From: DASQUK01 sp963813485
Lineage (GTDB): Bacteria > Actinomycetota > Acidimicrobiia > Acidimicrobiales > VFJN01
Length of the DNA stretch: 64,000 nucleotides
Direction: 5' to 3'
NCBI GenBank assembly: GCA_963813485.1
Contig: CAWEZE010000030.1
Location: 13,434 to 77,433, forward strand
Shown: positions 47,127-55,303 of the stretch, in pieces
How the letters are laid out: each line of letters opens with the position of its first letter
Position numbering within the stretch: position 1 is the stretch's first letter
Position numbers and translations under genes: made by a program
Notes under the pieces: model-generated
Database searches by the model: none
What the model was told of the DNA's origin: nothing
What the model saw: only the letters and a program-made list of their open reading frames with translations

Positions 47127-48326
47127 ATGGCTGGGAGCAGGACACCCCGACAGCATCCGGACGATCCGTTTGCCCGTTTCGTCGCGCTACGGGCTAGCCG
47201 CCGTCGTTTCCTGGGACGGGGGGCCGTGACCGTCGCGGGCATCGCTCTCGTGCCGCCGTGGCTCGCGGCCTGCGGTGGCGACGACGACACCGACACCGCG
47301 GCCGGCGGGGACACGACCCAGAGCTCCAGCGACACGCTGCGGATCTCCAACTGGCCGCTGTACATCGCCGAGGGGTTCGTCGACCAGTTCGCCAACGCCT
47401 CCGGGTTGTCCGTTGACTACAAGGAGGACTTCAACGACAACGAGCAGTGGTTCGCCAAGGTCAAGGACCCGCTCGAACAGGGCCAGGACATCGGCGCCGA
47501 CCTGGTGGTGCCGACCGACTTCATGGCCGGCCGGCTGATCCGCCTCGAATGGCTGAACCGGCTGAACGACGAGAACATCCCCAACAAGGCCAACCTGCGC
47601 CCCGACCTGCTCGAGGCGTCGATCGACCCCGACCGGGTGCACACGTTGCCCTACATGTCGGGACTGGTGGGCCTCGGCTACAACCGGCGGCTCGCCGGGC
47701 GCGATATCACGAGCATCGACGACCTGTGGGACCCGGCCTTCAAGGGTCGGGTGTCGCTGTTCTCGGACGCACAGGATGCCCTGGGCATGGTGATGCTGTC
47801 CCTGGGCGACGACCCCTCGGATCCGTCCACCGAGGCTGTGCAGCGGGCGGCCGACAAGGTGGCGGAGGAGAAGGACAAGGGCCAGATCCGGCGCTTCACC
47901 GGCAACGACTACATCGACGACCTGGCGGCCGGGAACCTGGTGATCGCCCAGGCTTATTCGGGCGACGTGGTGCAGCTCCAGGCCGACGATCCCGACCTCG
48001 ACTTCGTGGTCCCCGAGGCCGGCGGCACCACCTTCGTGGACGTGATGGCGATCCCCATCACCACCCGCAACCAGCTCGGCGCCGAGGAGTGGATGAACTA
48101 CGTCTACGACCGGGCCAACTACGCCCAGCTCGTCAACGAGGTGCAGTACGTGCCAGTGCTGTCCGACATGACCGACGAACTGGCCAAGCTCGACCCCGAG
48201 GTGGCCAACAATCCGCTCATCAACCCGCCCGAGGACACGATCGCCAGGCTGCACGCCTGGCCCGCGCTGACCGACGAGCAGGAGGCCGAGTACACCACGA
48301 TCTATGCAGAAGTAACGGGAGAGTAG
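47127..48326 (+). CDS. potD: polyamine-binding lipoprotein
   Basis: 399 residues, the substrate-binding protein of the polyamine importer. A twin-arginine signal (SRRRFLG, residues 24-30) precedes a hydrophobic stretch and the lipobox LAAC with Cys49, so it should be exported folded and lipid-anchored. Family marks are LRISNWPLYIAEGFVDQF, the ADLVVPTDFMAGRL pocket and LVNEVQYVPVLSDM. The stop TAG is directly followed by the potB ATG. Confidence 0.93.
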   Translation: MAGSRTPRQHPDDPFARFVALRASRRRFLGRGAVTVAGIALVPPWLAACGGDDDTDTAAGGDTTQSSSDTLRISNWPLYIAEGFVDQFANASGLSVDYKEDFNDNEQWFAKVKDPLEQGQDIGADLVVPTDFMAGRLIRLEWLNRLNDENIPNKANLRPDLLEASIDPDRVHTLPYMSGLVGLGYNRRLAGRDITSIDDLWDPAFKGRVSLFSDAQDALGMVMLSLGDDPSDPSTEAVQRAADKVAEEKDKGQIRRFTGNDYIDDLAAGNLVIAQAYSGDVVQLQADDPDLDFVVPEAGGTTFVDVMAIPITTRNQLGAEEWMNYVYDRANYAQLVNEVQYVPVLSDMTDELAKLDPEVANNPLINPPEDTIARLHAWPALTDEQEAEYTTIYAEVTGE

Positions 48327-49202
48327 ATGGCGGGGGTGGCCACCAGCGGGCGGCGTCGTAGCCGCGTCGGGCCGTACCTGCTGGTGGCTCCCGCCCTCGC
48401 CTACCTCGTCATCTTCTTCGTGGTGCCCATCTGGTCGCTGCTCCGCACTTCGTTGTCGAGCAACGCCGGCTCGGTGTTCCTGCCCGAGCTGAAGTTCAGC
48501 TGGGACTGGTCCAACTACGGCGATGCGCTGACCGACTTCCGCGACCAGATCGTCCGCTCGTTCTGGTACGCGGGCGTGGCCACACTGGCATGCCTGGTGA
48601 TGGCCTATCCGCTGGCCTACGTCATCGCCTTCAAGTCGGGCCGCTACAAGAACGTGCTTCTGGGGTTGGTGATCCTGCCGTTCTTCGTCACCTTCCTGGT
48701 CCGCACGCTGGCGTGGAAAACGATCCTCGCCGACGACGGCTGGGTGGTCGACGCGCTCGACACCATCGGCCTCCTGCCCCGCGAGGGGCGCCTCCTCAGC
48801 ACGAGCTGGGCCGTGATCGGCGGGCTCATCTACAACTTCCTGCCCTTCATGGTGCTTCCCCTGTACGTGAGCCTGGAGAAGATCGACCCCGCCCTGCTGG
48901 AGGCGTCCCGCGACCTCTATTCCGGGGCCTGGCGGGCATTCCGCAAGGTCGTGCTACCGCTCTCCATGCCCGGCCTGCTGGCCGGGAGCCTCCTCGTGTT
49001 CATCCCCGCCAGCGGCGACTTCATCAACGCCGACTACCTGGGCAGCACCCAGACCCGGATGATCGGCAACGTCGTCCAGCAGCAGTTCCTGGTGGTCAAG
49101 GACTACCCCGCCGCGGCGGCGCTGAGCTTCCTGCTCATGGCCATCATCCTGGTGGCCGTCCTTGCCTACACCTGGGCCCTCGGCACGGAGGAGCTCGTGT
49201 AG
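48327..49202 (+). CDS. potB: polyamine ABC transporter permease
   Basis: 291 residues, six predicted helices. The ATPase-contact EAA loop reads EASRDLYSGAWRAFRKVVLP. FFVTFLVRTLAWKTIL and VFIPASGDFINADYLGS are typical for PotB. ATG 48327 abuts the potD stop with no gap, suggesting translational coupling. Confidence 0.94.
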   Translation: MAGVATSGRRRSRVGPYLLVAPALAYLVIFFVVPIWSLLRTSLSSNAGSVFLPELKFSWDWSNYGDALTDFRDQIVRSFWYAGVATLACLVMAYPLAYVIAFKSGRYKNVLLGLVILPFFVTFLVRTLAWKTILADDGWVVDALDTIGLLPREGRLLSTSWAVIGGLIYNFLPFMVLPLYVSLEKIDPALLEASRDLYSGAWRAFRKVVLPLSMPGLLAGSLLVFIPASGDFINADYLGSTQTRMIGNVVQQQFLVVKDYPAAAALSFLLMAIILVAVLAYTWALGTEELV

Positions 49203-49248
49203 TGCTGACTCGGCGATGCACCCACGCCTGGCACGGGAGGCAGCACTG

Positions 49249-50124
49249 ATGGCGCTGCCCACGGCGCCCACCATCGAGGCCCAACCCGCGGGCGACGTCG
49301 CCGGCGCACCGCCCCCGGCTGGGCGTCGCCGGGGCCGGCCCGGCCGGCTCGGCGACTTCGTCCTCCGAATGGTCGCCGGGCTCGTGCTCGTCTACCTGTT
49401 CATCCCGATCGCCGTGATCATCGCGTTCTCGTTCAACGACCCGGCGGGCAAGTTCAACCTCACGTGGCAGGGATTCACGCTCGACAACTGGGCCGACCCG
49501 TTCCGCTACTCCCAGCTGACCGACGCCCTGTGGACCAGCCTGCAGGTGGCGGCCCTGTCGACCGCCGTCTCGATCGTGCTCGGCACCCTCGTTGCCGTAG
49601 CACTGGTGCGGCAGCGCTTCACCGGCGACAAGCTCGTCGAGACCTTCCTGGTGCTGCCGCTCACGGCCCCCGAGATCGTCATGGGCGCCTCGCTACTCAC
49701 GCTGTTCCTCGATCTCGGCTGGAACCGCGGGTTCGGCACGATCATCATCGCCCACATCGCGTTCCAGGTCAGTTTCGTCGCGCTGACGGTGCGGGCCCGG
49801 GTGCGTGGCCTCGACTGGACGCTCGAGGACGCGGCGATGGACCTGGGGGCGCCGCCGCTGCGCACTTTCCTGCGCGTGACGTTGCCGCTGATCGTGCCCG
49901 GCATCGTGGCGGCGGCCATGTTGTCGTTCGCTCTGTCGCTCGACGACTTCATCATCACCTACTTCAACAGCGGTTCGACCGTGACCTACCCGCTCTACGT
50001 CAACGCCGCCACCAAGGCTTCGTTGCCACCGCAGATCAACGTGCTGGCCACGTCGATCCTGCTCGTGAGCCTGCTGCTGATCGGCGTGATCACGCTCTGG
50101 CACCGTCGGCGCCTCACCGCCTGA
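49249..50124 (+). CDS. potC: polyamine ABC transporter permease
   Basis: 291 residues, the second permease. The hydrophilic, Pro/Arg-rich N-terminus (about 35 residues) is followed by six helices. EAA loop DAAMDLGAPPLRTFLRVTLP; AMLSFALSLDDFIITYFNSG is the characteristic PotC segment. ATG 49249 is chosen for the GGGAGG site at 49235-49240; the frame extends upstream into potB without similarity. Confidence 0.93.
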   Translation: MALPTAPTIEAQPAGDVAGAPPPAGRRRGRPGRLGDFVLRMVAGLVLVYLFIPIAVIIAFSFNDPAGKFNLTWQGFTLDNWADPFRYSQLTDALWTSLQVAALSTAVSIVLGTLVAVALVRQRFTGDKLVETFLVLPLTAPEIVMGASLLTLFLDLGWNRGFGTIIIAHIAFQVSFVALTVRARVRGLDWTLEDAAMDLGAPPLRTFLRVTLPLIVPGIVAAAMLSFALSLDDFIITYFNSGSTVTYPLYVNAATKASLPPQINVLATSILLVSLLLIGVITLWHRRRLTA

Positions 50125-50162
50125 CCCACGACGATCTACCCCGCCACCAAGGAGCATCTGCC

Positions 50163-51533
50163 GTGACCCAGTCCCCCGACGACCTCCAACGACTGGCCCG
50201 CGATCACCTGTGGGGTCACTTCTCGCGGCTGACGCCCGGCGTCGACGGCGTGACCGTCATCGAGCGGGGCGAGGGCTGCTACGTGTGGGACCACCGCGGC
50301 AAGCGCTACCTGGACGGGCTGGCCGGGCTGTTCACCGTGCAGGCCGGGCACGGGCGGACGGAACTGGCGCAGGCGGCGTCGAAGCAGGCCAGCGAGCTGG
50401 CCTACTTCCCCATCTGGACCTACGCCCACCCGACGGCCATCGAGCTGGCCGCCCGGCTGGCGCAGCTCGCTCCGGGGAACCTCAACCGGGCGTTCTTCAC
50501 CACCGGGGGCAGCGAGGCCGTGGAGTCGGCCTGGAAGCTGGCGCGCCAGTACTTCAAGGCCATCGGCCAGCCACAGCGCACGAAGGTGATCGCCCGCGAC
50601 CTCGCGTACCACGGCACGACCATGGGGGCGCTGTCGATCACCGGGCTGGCGGTTTACCGCACGCCGTTCGAGCCGCTCGTGCCTGGCGCGTTCCACGTCG
50701 CCAACACCAACCGCTACCGGTGCCGATTCTGTGCCTCGGCGCCGGCCTGCACCCTGGCCTGTGCCGACGACATCGAGGTCGCGATCGAACGCGAGGACCC
50801 CGAAACCGTGGCCGCCGTCTACCTCGAGCCGGTACAGAACGCCGGCGGCTGCTTCACGCCCGATCCGGGCTACTTCGCACGGGTCCGGGAGATCTGCGAT
50901 CGGTATGGCGTGTTGCTCGTGTCCGACGAGGTGATCTGCGCCTTCGGGCGGCTCGGCGCCATGTTCGGCGCCGAACGGCTCGGCTACCAGCCCGACATGA
51001 TCACGATGGCCAAAGGACTCACCTCCGGCTACTCGCCACTCGGCGGCGTCATGGTGGGTGACCACATCGCCGAGCCGTTCCTCGAGCCCGGCGCCTCGTT
51101 CCTCCACGGCATCACCTTCGGGGGCCATCCGGTGAGCTGCGCGGTGGCGTTGGCCAACCTCGACGTGTTCGAGTCAGAGGACCTCGTGGGCCGGGTGCGT
51201 GGCAACGAGCCCGAATTCCGGTCGGCATTGGAGTCCCTCGGCGATCTGCCGATCGTTGGCGAGATCCGCGGAATGGGGTACTTCTACGGCATCGAACTCG
51301 TGAAGGACCAGGGCACCAAGGAGTCGTTCGACGACGAGGAGTCGGAGCGCCTGCTGCGCGGTGTGCTCACCCCCAGGCTCCTGGAGCTCGGCCTCATCTG
51401 TCGCGCCGACGACCGGGGCGACCCGGTGATCCAGCTGTCGCCGCCGTTGGTCGCCGGCCCCGACCAGTTCGACGAGATCGTGTCGGCCATCCGCACCGCC
51501 CTGGTGGAGGGCATGAGCGTGACGACGAGGTAA
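50163..51533 (+). CDS. class III aminotransferase, putrescine-pyruvate type
   Basis: 456 residues from GTG 50163. PLP fold type I, class III: FFTTGGSEAVESAWKLARQY, DEVICAFGRLG with the PLP Asp, lysine motif TMAKGLTSGYSPLGGV and FLHGITFGGHPV. Similar to SpuC/omega-transaminases that move an amino group from diamines to pyruvate. The gene order (transporter, this enzyme, alanine dehydrogenase) supports putrescine plus pyruvate giving 4-aminobutanal plus alanine. A short Cys-rich insertion CRFCASAPACTLAC sits near residue 186 and is not required for PLP chemistry. Confidence 0.88.
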   Translation: MTQSPDDLQRLARDHLWGHFSRLTPGVDGVTVIERGEGCYVWDHRGKRYLDGLAGLFTVQAGHGRTELAQAASKQASELAYFPIWTYAHPTAIELAARLAQLAPGNLNRAFFTTGGSEAVESAWKLARQYFKAIGQPQRTKVIARDLAYHGTTMGALSITGLAVYRTPFEPLVPGAFHVANTNRYRCRFCASAPACTLACADDIEVAIEREDPETVAAVYLEPVQNAGGCFTPDPGYFARVREICDRYGVLLVSDEVICAFGRLGAMFGAERLGYQPDMITMAKGLTSGYSPLGGVMVGDHIAEPFLEPGASFLHGITFGGHPVSCAVALANLDVFESEDLVGRVRGNEPEFRSALESLGDLPIVGEIRGMGYFYGIELVKDQGTKESFDDEESERLLRGVLTPRLLELGLICRADDRGDPVIQLSPPLVAGPDQFDEIVSAIRTALVEGMSVTTR

Positions 51534-51537
51534 GCCG

Positions 51538-52665
51538 ATGACCCTGGCCGTTGGCGTTCCTACCGAGATCAAGGAGGACGAAGCGCGGATCGCCATCACG
51601 CCCGACGGCGTACGCGAGCTGAACGCGCACGGCATCGACGTCCTCGTCCAGTCCGGCGCCGGCGCCGGATCGAGCCTCGACGACGACACCTTCCGCCGGG
51701 CCGGGGCCGAGATCGTGGCGGAAGCCGCAGAGCTGTGGGAGCGCGCCGAGCTGATCTGCAAGGTGAAGGAGCCGCAGCAGAGCGAGTTCACCTACTTCCG
51801 CAAGGAACAGGTGATCTTCACCTACCTGCACCTGGCCGCCTACCCGGCCGTGGCTGATGCCCTGCTGGAGCACGGAGTCACGGGCATCGCCTACGAGACC
51901 GTGCAGCTCCCTTCCGGGGACCTGCCGCTCCTGGCCCCGATGAGCGAGGTGGCCGGCAGGATGTCGGTGCAGGTCGGCGCCCACTTCCTGGAGCGCCCCC
52001 ACGGTGGCCGGGGGGTACTGATGGGTGGGGCACCGGGCGTGCGCCCGGCCCGTGTGGTCGTGCTGGGGGCGGGCAACGTCGGCTGGAACGCCGCGTGGAT
52101 GGCCGCGGGCCTCGAGGCCGAAGTCGACCTGCTGGACAAGAACGTCGACCGCCTCCGGCACGTCGACCAGATCCAGATGGGGCGGATCACGACGCTGGCG
52201 TCGAACCGGGGCCAGGTCGAGCGGGTGATCGAGGACGCCGACCTGGTGATCGGCGCCGTGCTCGTCGCCGGCAGCCGCGCTCCCGTGGTGGTGACCGAGG
52301 ACATCGTGCGCTCGATGAAGACGGGGGCAGTCGTGGTCGACATCGCCATCGACCAGGGCGGCTGCATCGAGACGTCCCACGAGACGACGCACTCCGAGCC
52401 CACCTTCGAGCGCCACGGCGTGCTGCACTACGCGGTCGGCAATATGCCGGGCGCGGTTCCGCACACGTCGACCTACGCGCTCACCAACGTCACGCTGCCC
52501 TACGTGGTCGAACTGGCCCGGCTGGGTGTCGCCGAGGCGGTGCGGGAGGACGGGCCGCTCGCCCTCGGCGTCAACACCGCGATGGGCCACGTGGTCAACC
52601 CGGTCGTAGCGGACGCGCTGGGTCGACCGCCGGCCGACCTCGAGTCGGTCCTGCCAGAGTCGTGA
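51538..52665 (+). CDS. ald: alanine dehydrogenase
   Basis: 375 residues. NAD-dependent oxidative deamination of L-alanine to pyruvate and ammonia. VGVPTEIKEDEARIAITP at the N-terminus, the substrate Lys in CKVKEPQ, catalytic His in FTYLHLAAY, NAD motif VLGAGNVGWNAA and the C-terminal GNMPGAVPHTSTYALTNVTL. Only four bases after the aminotransferase, so it probably recycles the alanine made there. The stop overlaps the GTG of the Lrp/AsnC gene. Confidence 0.95.
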   Translation: MTLAVGVPTEIKEDEARIAITPDGVRELNAHGIDVLVQSGAGAGSSLDDDTFRRAGAEIVAEAAELWERAELICKVKEPQQSEFTYFRKEQVIFTYLHLAAYPAVADALLEHGVTGIAYETVQLPSGDLPLLAPMSEVAGRMSVQVGAHFLERPHGGRGVLMGGAPGVRPARVVVLGAGNVGWNAAWMAAGLEAEVDLLDKNVDRLRHVDQIQMGRITTLASNRGQVERVIEDADLVIGAVLVAGSRAPVVVTEDIVRSMKTGAVVVDIAIDQGGCIETSHETTHSEPTFERHGVLHYAVGNMPGAVPHTSTYALTNVTLPYVVELARLGVAEAVREDGPLALGVNTAMGHVVNPVVADALGRPPADLESVLPES

Positions 52666-53126
52666 GCGACAAGTCACCGGTCGTCCTCGACGACATCGAC
52701 AAGGCGATCATCCGGGAGCTGCAGCTCGACGGGCGCACGCCCTACGCCAAGCTCGGTCCCGCCGTGGGCCTGTCGCAGGCAGCGGTGCGCCAGCGGGTCC
52801 AGCGGCTGATCGAGAACGGCGTGATGCAGGTGGTGGCCGTGACCGACCCGCTCATGCTCGGCTTCAAGCTCGAGGCGATGATCGGGGTCGGGGTCGACGG
52901 CGACCTACGGGCTGTGGCGTCGAAGCTGGCGGAGGTCGACAACGTCGACTACGTCGTGGTGACGACCGGCCGCTTCGACCTGGTGGTCGAGGTCGTGTGC
53001 CGCGACCACCAGGAACTGCTGCACCTCATCAACGAAGTGATCCGGGCGATACCGGGGGTCCGGGCCACCGAGACGTTCACGTACCTGCACCTCGAGAAGC
53101 AGACGTACTCGTGGGGGACCGGATGA
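52662..53126 (+). CDS. Lrp/AsnC family regulator
   Basis: 154 residues from GTG 52662. N-terminal winged helix (LDDIDKAIIRELQLDGRTPY, AAVRQRVQRLIENGVMQVVAV) and a C-terminal RAM/AsnC ligand domain. Coupled to alanine dehydrogenase by GTGA. It probably senses an amino acid such as alanine and controls the polyamine cluster; mycobacterial ald genes also have an Lrp/AsnC neighbour (family knowledge). Its operator was not identified. Confidence 0.9.
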   Translation: MSDKSPVVLDDIDKAIIRELQLDGRTPYAKLGPAVGLSQAAVRQRVQRLIENGVMQVVAVTDPLMLGFKLEAMIGVGVDGDLRAVASKLAEVDNVDYVVVTTGRFDLVVEVVCRDHQELLHLINEVIRAIPGVRATETFTYLHLEKQTYSWGTG

Positions 53127-53169
53127 CCGGGTTCCTGTCAACCGGTGAAACGGGGCACGGCGGTGACAG

Positions 53170-53206
53170 GTCGGGCGGGTGGCGCGACCCTCGCACCGCC
53201 CGCCCG
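53170..53206. terminator. imperfect stem-loop after the Lrp/AsnC gene
   Basis: A GC-rich inverted repeat (cgggcgggtggcg against cgcaccgcccgcccg) lies 43 bases past the stop and could end transcription from both sides. The rest of 53127-53406 shows no gene with recognisable features. Confidence 0.35.
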
Positions 53207-53406
53207 GGAAGTGCGATGGTGGTGTCGCTTCGAATCCTCGTGCGACGGCAGTCGGCAGCGCCCCCGTCGCTCGGTCGGCACCGCCGAAGCCGTTGCCCAG
53301 ATGAAGCGGGTCAGCGGGCCGAACGGGAACCGGGACATGCGGTTCAGCCCGTCGGATACCAGCGCCTCGGGGCGGCGGGGATCGCCCCCGAGCGGCGGTG
53401 GTCCCG

Positions 53407-53916
53407 TCAGCCGGTCGGGCATTGGATGCGAGCAGCAGCTCCATCACCACCACATCGAGCCAGCGGCCGAGCTTGCGGCCAACCTCGCGCTCGGTGCCCA
53501 CCACCTCGAATCCGAACGACTCGTGGAGCCGGATCGAGCCCTCGTGTCCACCGACGACCCGGGCAAAGACGGCGTGGAAGCCGTGCGCCGTGGCCACGTC
53601 GAGCAGCTCGCCGAGCAGCAGCTTGCCGACGCCGCGGGCGCGGTGACGACGGTGGACGTAGACGGAGTCTTCGACGCTGGTGTTGTAGGCGGGCCTCTTG
53701 CCCCACGGCGACAACGACGCGAATCCCACCACGCCGTCGGCCTCGTCCTCGGCAACCAGCACCGCGTGGGCGCCGCTTCGGGCGGTCAGCCAGTTCGCGC
53801 TGCTCCTCGAGCGAGCGCGGCACGAGGTCGAAGGTGACAGTCGAGGTGGTCACCTCGGCGTTGTAGATCTGCCGGGTGGCCTCGGCGTCGTCGAGTCGCG
53901 CCGAACGGACCGTCAC
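53407..53916 (-). CDS. GNAT acetyltransferase, frameshifted
   Basis: About 165 residues after correction, resembling phosphinothricin/L-amino-acid N-acetyltransferases. From GTG 53916: VTVRSARLDDAEATRQIYN, FDLVPRSLEEQR. After one extra base near 53797 it continues NWLTARSGAHAVLVAED, VVGFASLSPWGKRPAYNTSV, the acetyl-CoA loop HRARGVGKLLLGELL and GFEVVGTEREVGRKLGRWLD. The C-terminus near 53410 seems to need one more shift to reach a stop. An upstream ATG at 53955 lies in a palindromic repeat and is less likely. Confidence 0.75.
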   Translation of the reverse strand: MTVRSARLDDAEATRQIYNAEVTTSTVTFDLVPRSLEEQRELADRPKRRPRGAGCRGRGRRRGGIRVVVAVGQEARLQHQRRRLRLRPPSSPRPRRRQAAARRAARRGHGARLPRRLCPGRRWTRGLDPAPRVVRIRGGGHRARGWPQARPLARCGGDGAAARIQCPTG

Positions 53917-53947
53917 CCGAGGTGATGCGTTCGGCGATCTTGCGCCC

Positions 53948-54013
53948 GAGGTCATAGGTCCCGGTCGCGGAACCTATTGCGTCGGTCTCGACGCAGCGGA
54001 ACTGATTGCCTGG
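53948..54013. repeat. palindromic repeat near the GNAT start
   Basis: gaggtcataggtcc (53948-53961) faces ggaacctattgcgtc (53969-53983), with a second degenerate arm ggaactgattgcctgg (53998-54013). Related in sequence to the repeats at 38013 and 63485. Confidence 0.6.
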
Positions 54014-54014
54014 T

Positions 54015-54965
54015 CTAGTCGGCGGCGAGCGCGGGCTCGACGAGCGCCAGCTCGCCGGCCAGCGCCTCGAGGCGTGCCCAGCTGGCGATGGCCTCGTCGT
54101 CGGTGAGGAGCATGACCTGCAGGTCGCCCACCAGTCCCGGCAGCAGCTCGAGCAGCAAGGGCACGACCGCCGGCTCGAGCTGGTCGAATGTCTCGTCGAG
54201 CAGCACCGGGGGCCTGGTGCCCTTGGCGTTGGTGGCGGCGGTGAGCTGCGAGACGATGCTCTGTGCCAGGGCCACGGCGTCGTCGTCGGACAGGTCGGGA
54301 GCGCTGGACGACAGCGACCGCAGGGCGGCGATGTGCTGACGCAGCCGGGCGGCGGCCTGGATCTCCGTGCGATGCTCGGTGGCCCAATTGACGTCGGTGT
54401 CGCCCGCGAGCGACCGCCACGTGCCGGCGGCGTCGCCTCGGCCCGAGCCCAGGCCGAGCAGGTCGTCGGCGGAGCCCCACAGCGCCACCTGGTCGACCGC
54501 GGACAGGGCCCGCACGGCGTCGTTGCGGGGGCTGCGGTTGCGGAGGTCGTCGGCCGATATGCGTGTGATGGTGGTGCGGCCGAACTGCCCGCTCAGCAGG
54601 TCGACGCGGCCGTCGAAGCCACGATGCTGGGCGGTGACGTCGGTCGCCGTGGCGACGTCGATCACGCGGTGGGGGCCCGAGGCCGGGCGCAGCACCACGA
54701 GCCGTCTCCCGGTGTCGTCGACCACCTCGGCATGGACGCCGCGCACCGTGCCGTGCAGCGCGCCCGCCAGCAGCGACCCGAAGGCAGCCCTGGCGTCGGG
54801 CGGCATACCACCCAGCACGGTCAGTCGCGGATGGAAGTCAACGGACGCGGCATCGCCGTCGCCCTCAACGATCAAGCGGTCCACCAGCACGATGGGACTA
54901 TCGGCGCGTCCGTGGCCAGCCTTGAGGAATTTCTTTACGAATGTGTCGCGAATAGGCAACGACAC
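54015..54965 (-). CDS. uncharacterised protein with degenerate ATPase features
   Basis: 316 residues, not recognised as a named family. A conserved-looking N-terminal strand and turn (VDFHPRLTVLGGMPPDARAA) sits where SMC/ABC-type ATPases have a P-loop, but the Gly-Lys-Ser/Thr is absent. The C-terminal PPVLLDETFDQLEPAVVPL followed by QVMLLTDDEAIASWAR resembles Walker B plus the H-loop strand of an ABC ATPase. In between are helical stretches (about 190-240). It may be a structural or nucleotide-independent relative. It starts beside the tRNA-Thr/tuf block on the opposite strand. Confidence 0.7.
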   Translation of the reverse strand: MSLPIRDTFVKKFLKAGHGRADSPIVLVDRLIVEGDGDAASVDFHPRLTVLGGMPPDARAAFGSLLAGALHGTVRGVHAEVVDDTGRRLVVLRPASGPHRVIDVATATDVTAQHRGFDGRVDLLSGQFGRTTITRISADDLRNRSPRNDAVRALSAVDQVALWGSADDLLGLGSGRGDAAGTWRSLAGDTDVNWATEHRTEIQAAARLRQHIAALRSLSSSAPDLSDDDAVALAQSIVSQLTAATNAKGTRPPVLLDETFDQLEPAVVPLLLELLPGLVGDLQVMLLTDDEAIASWARLEALAGELALVEPALAAD

Positions 54966-55012
54966 TACGTAGCGTGCGGGCGCGGATGACCTGCGCGGCC
55001 GTGCCTGGGTGG

Positions 55013-55043
55013 TTGGGTGCTCCTGAGCGGGCGACGGTAGGCT
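55013..55043 (+). promoter_or_regulatory. possible promoter of tRNA-Thr/tRNA-Met/tuf
   Basis: TTGGGT (55013-55018), 19-base spacer, TAGGCT (55038-55043), 25 bases before tRNA-Thr. The spacer is long, but tRNA-Trp has the same spacing to the same -10. Confidence 0.35.
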
Positions 55044-55068
55044 GTGCCGTCCTGGTCACGCAGGCCAG

Positions 55069-55141
55069 GCCCCCTTAGCTCAGTCGGCAGAGCACAGCCA
55101 TGGTAAGGCTGGTGTCGTCGGTTCGATTCCGACAGGGGGCT
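55069..55141 (+). tRNA. tRNA-Thr (anticodon GGT)
   Basis: 73 bases, CCA not encoded. Acceptor gccccct/agggggc, anticodon arm cagcc-atggtaa-ggctg, T-arm gtcgg-ttcgatt-ccgac. Head of the tRNA-Thr, tRNA-Met, tuf, rpmG block. Confidence 0.95.
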
Positions 55142-55197
55142 CGCACGATGTCGCGGGTGCACCGCGCTTCTTGCGTGTCACAACGCAATTCGCCGAT

Positions 55198-55270
55198 GGC
55201 GGCGTAGCTCAGTTGGCAGAGCACCCGGCTCATAATCGGGTTGTCGCCGGTTCAAGTCCGGCCGCCGCTA
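55198..55270 (+). tRNA. tRNA-Met (anticodon CAT)
   Basis: 73 bases, CCA not encoded. Acceptor ggcggcg/cgccgct with a terminal G-T pair, anticodon arm cccgg-ctcataa-tcggg, T-arm gccgg-ttcaagt-ccggc. The paired acceptor end points to the elongator form. Ends 33 bases before tuf. Confidence 0.93.
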
Positions 55271-55303
55271 CTTCAATCATCGCCATGTCAGGAGATCCGC
55301 AGG

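Noticed and set aside
53215..53260. ttcgaatcc sequence resembling a tRNA T-loop
   Set aside because: The flanking bases do not form a T-stem, anticodon arm or acceptor.
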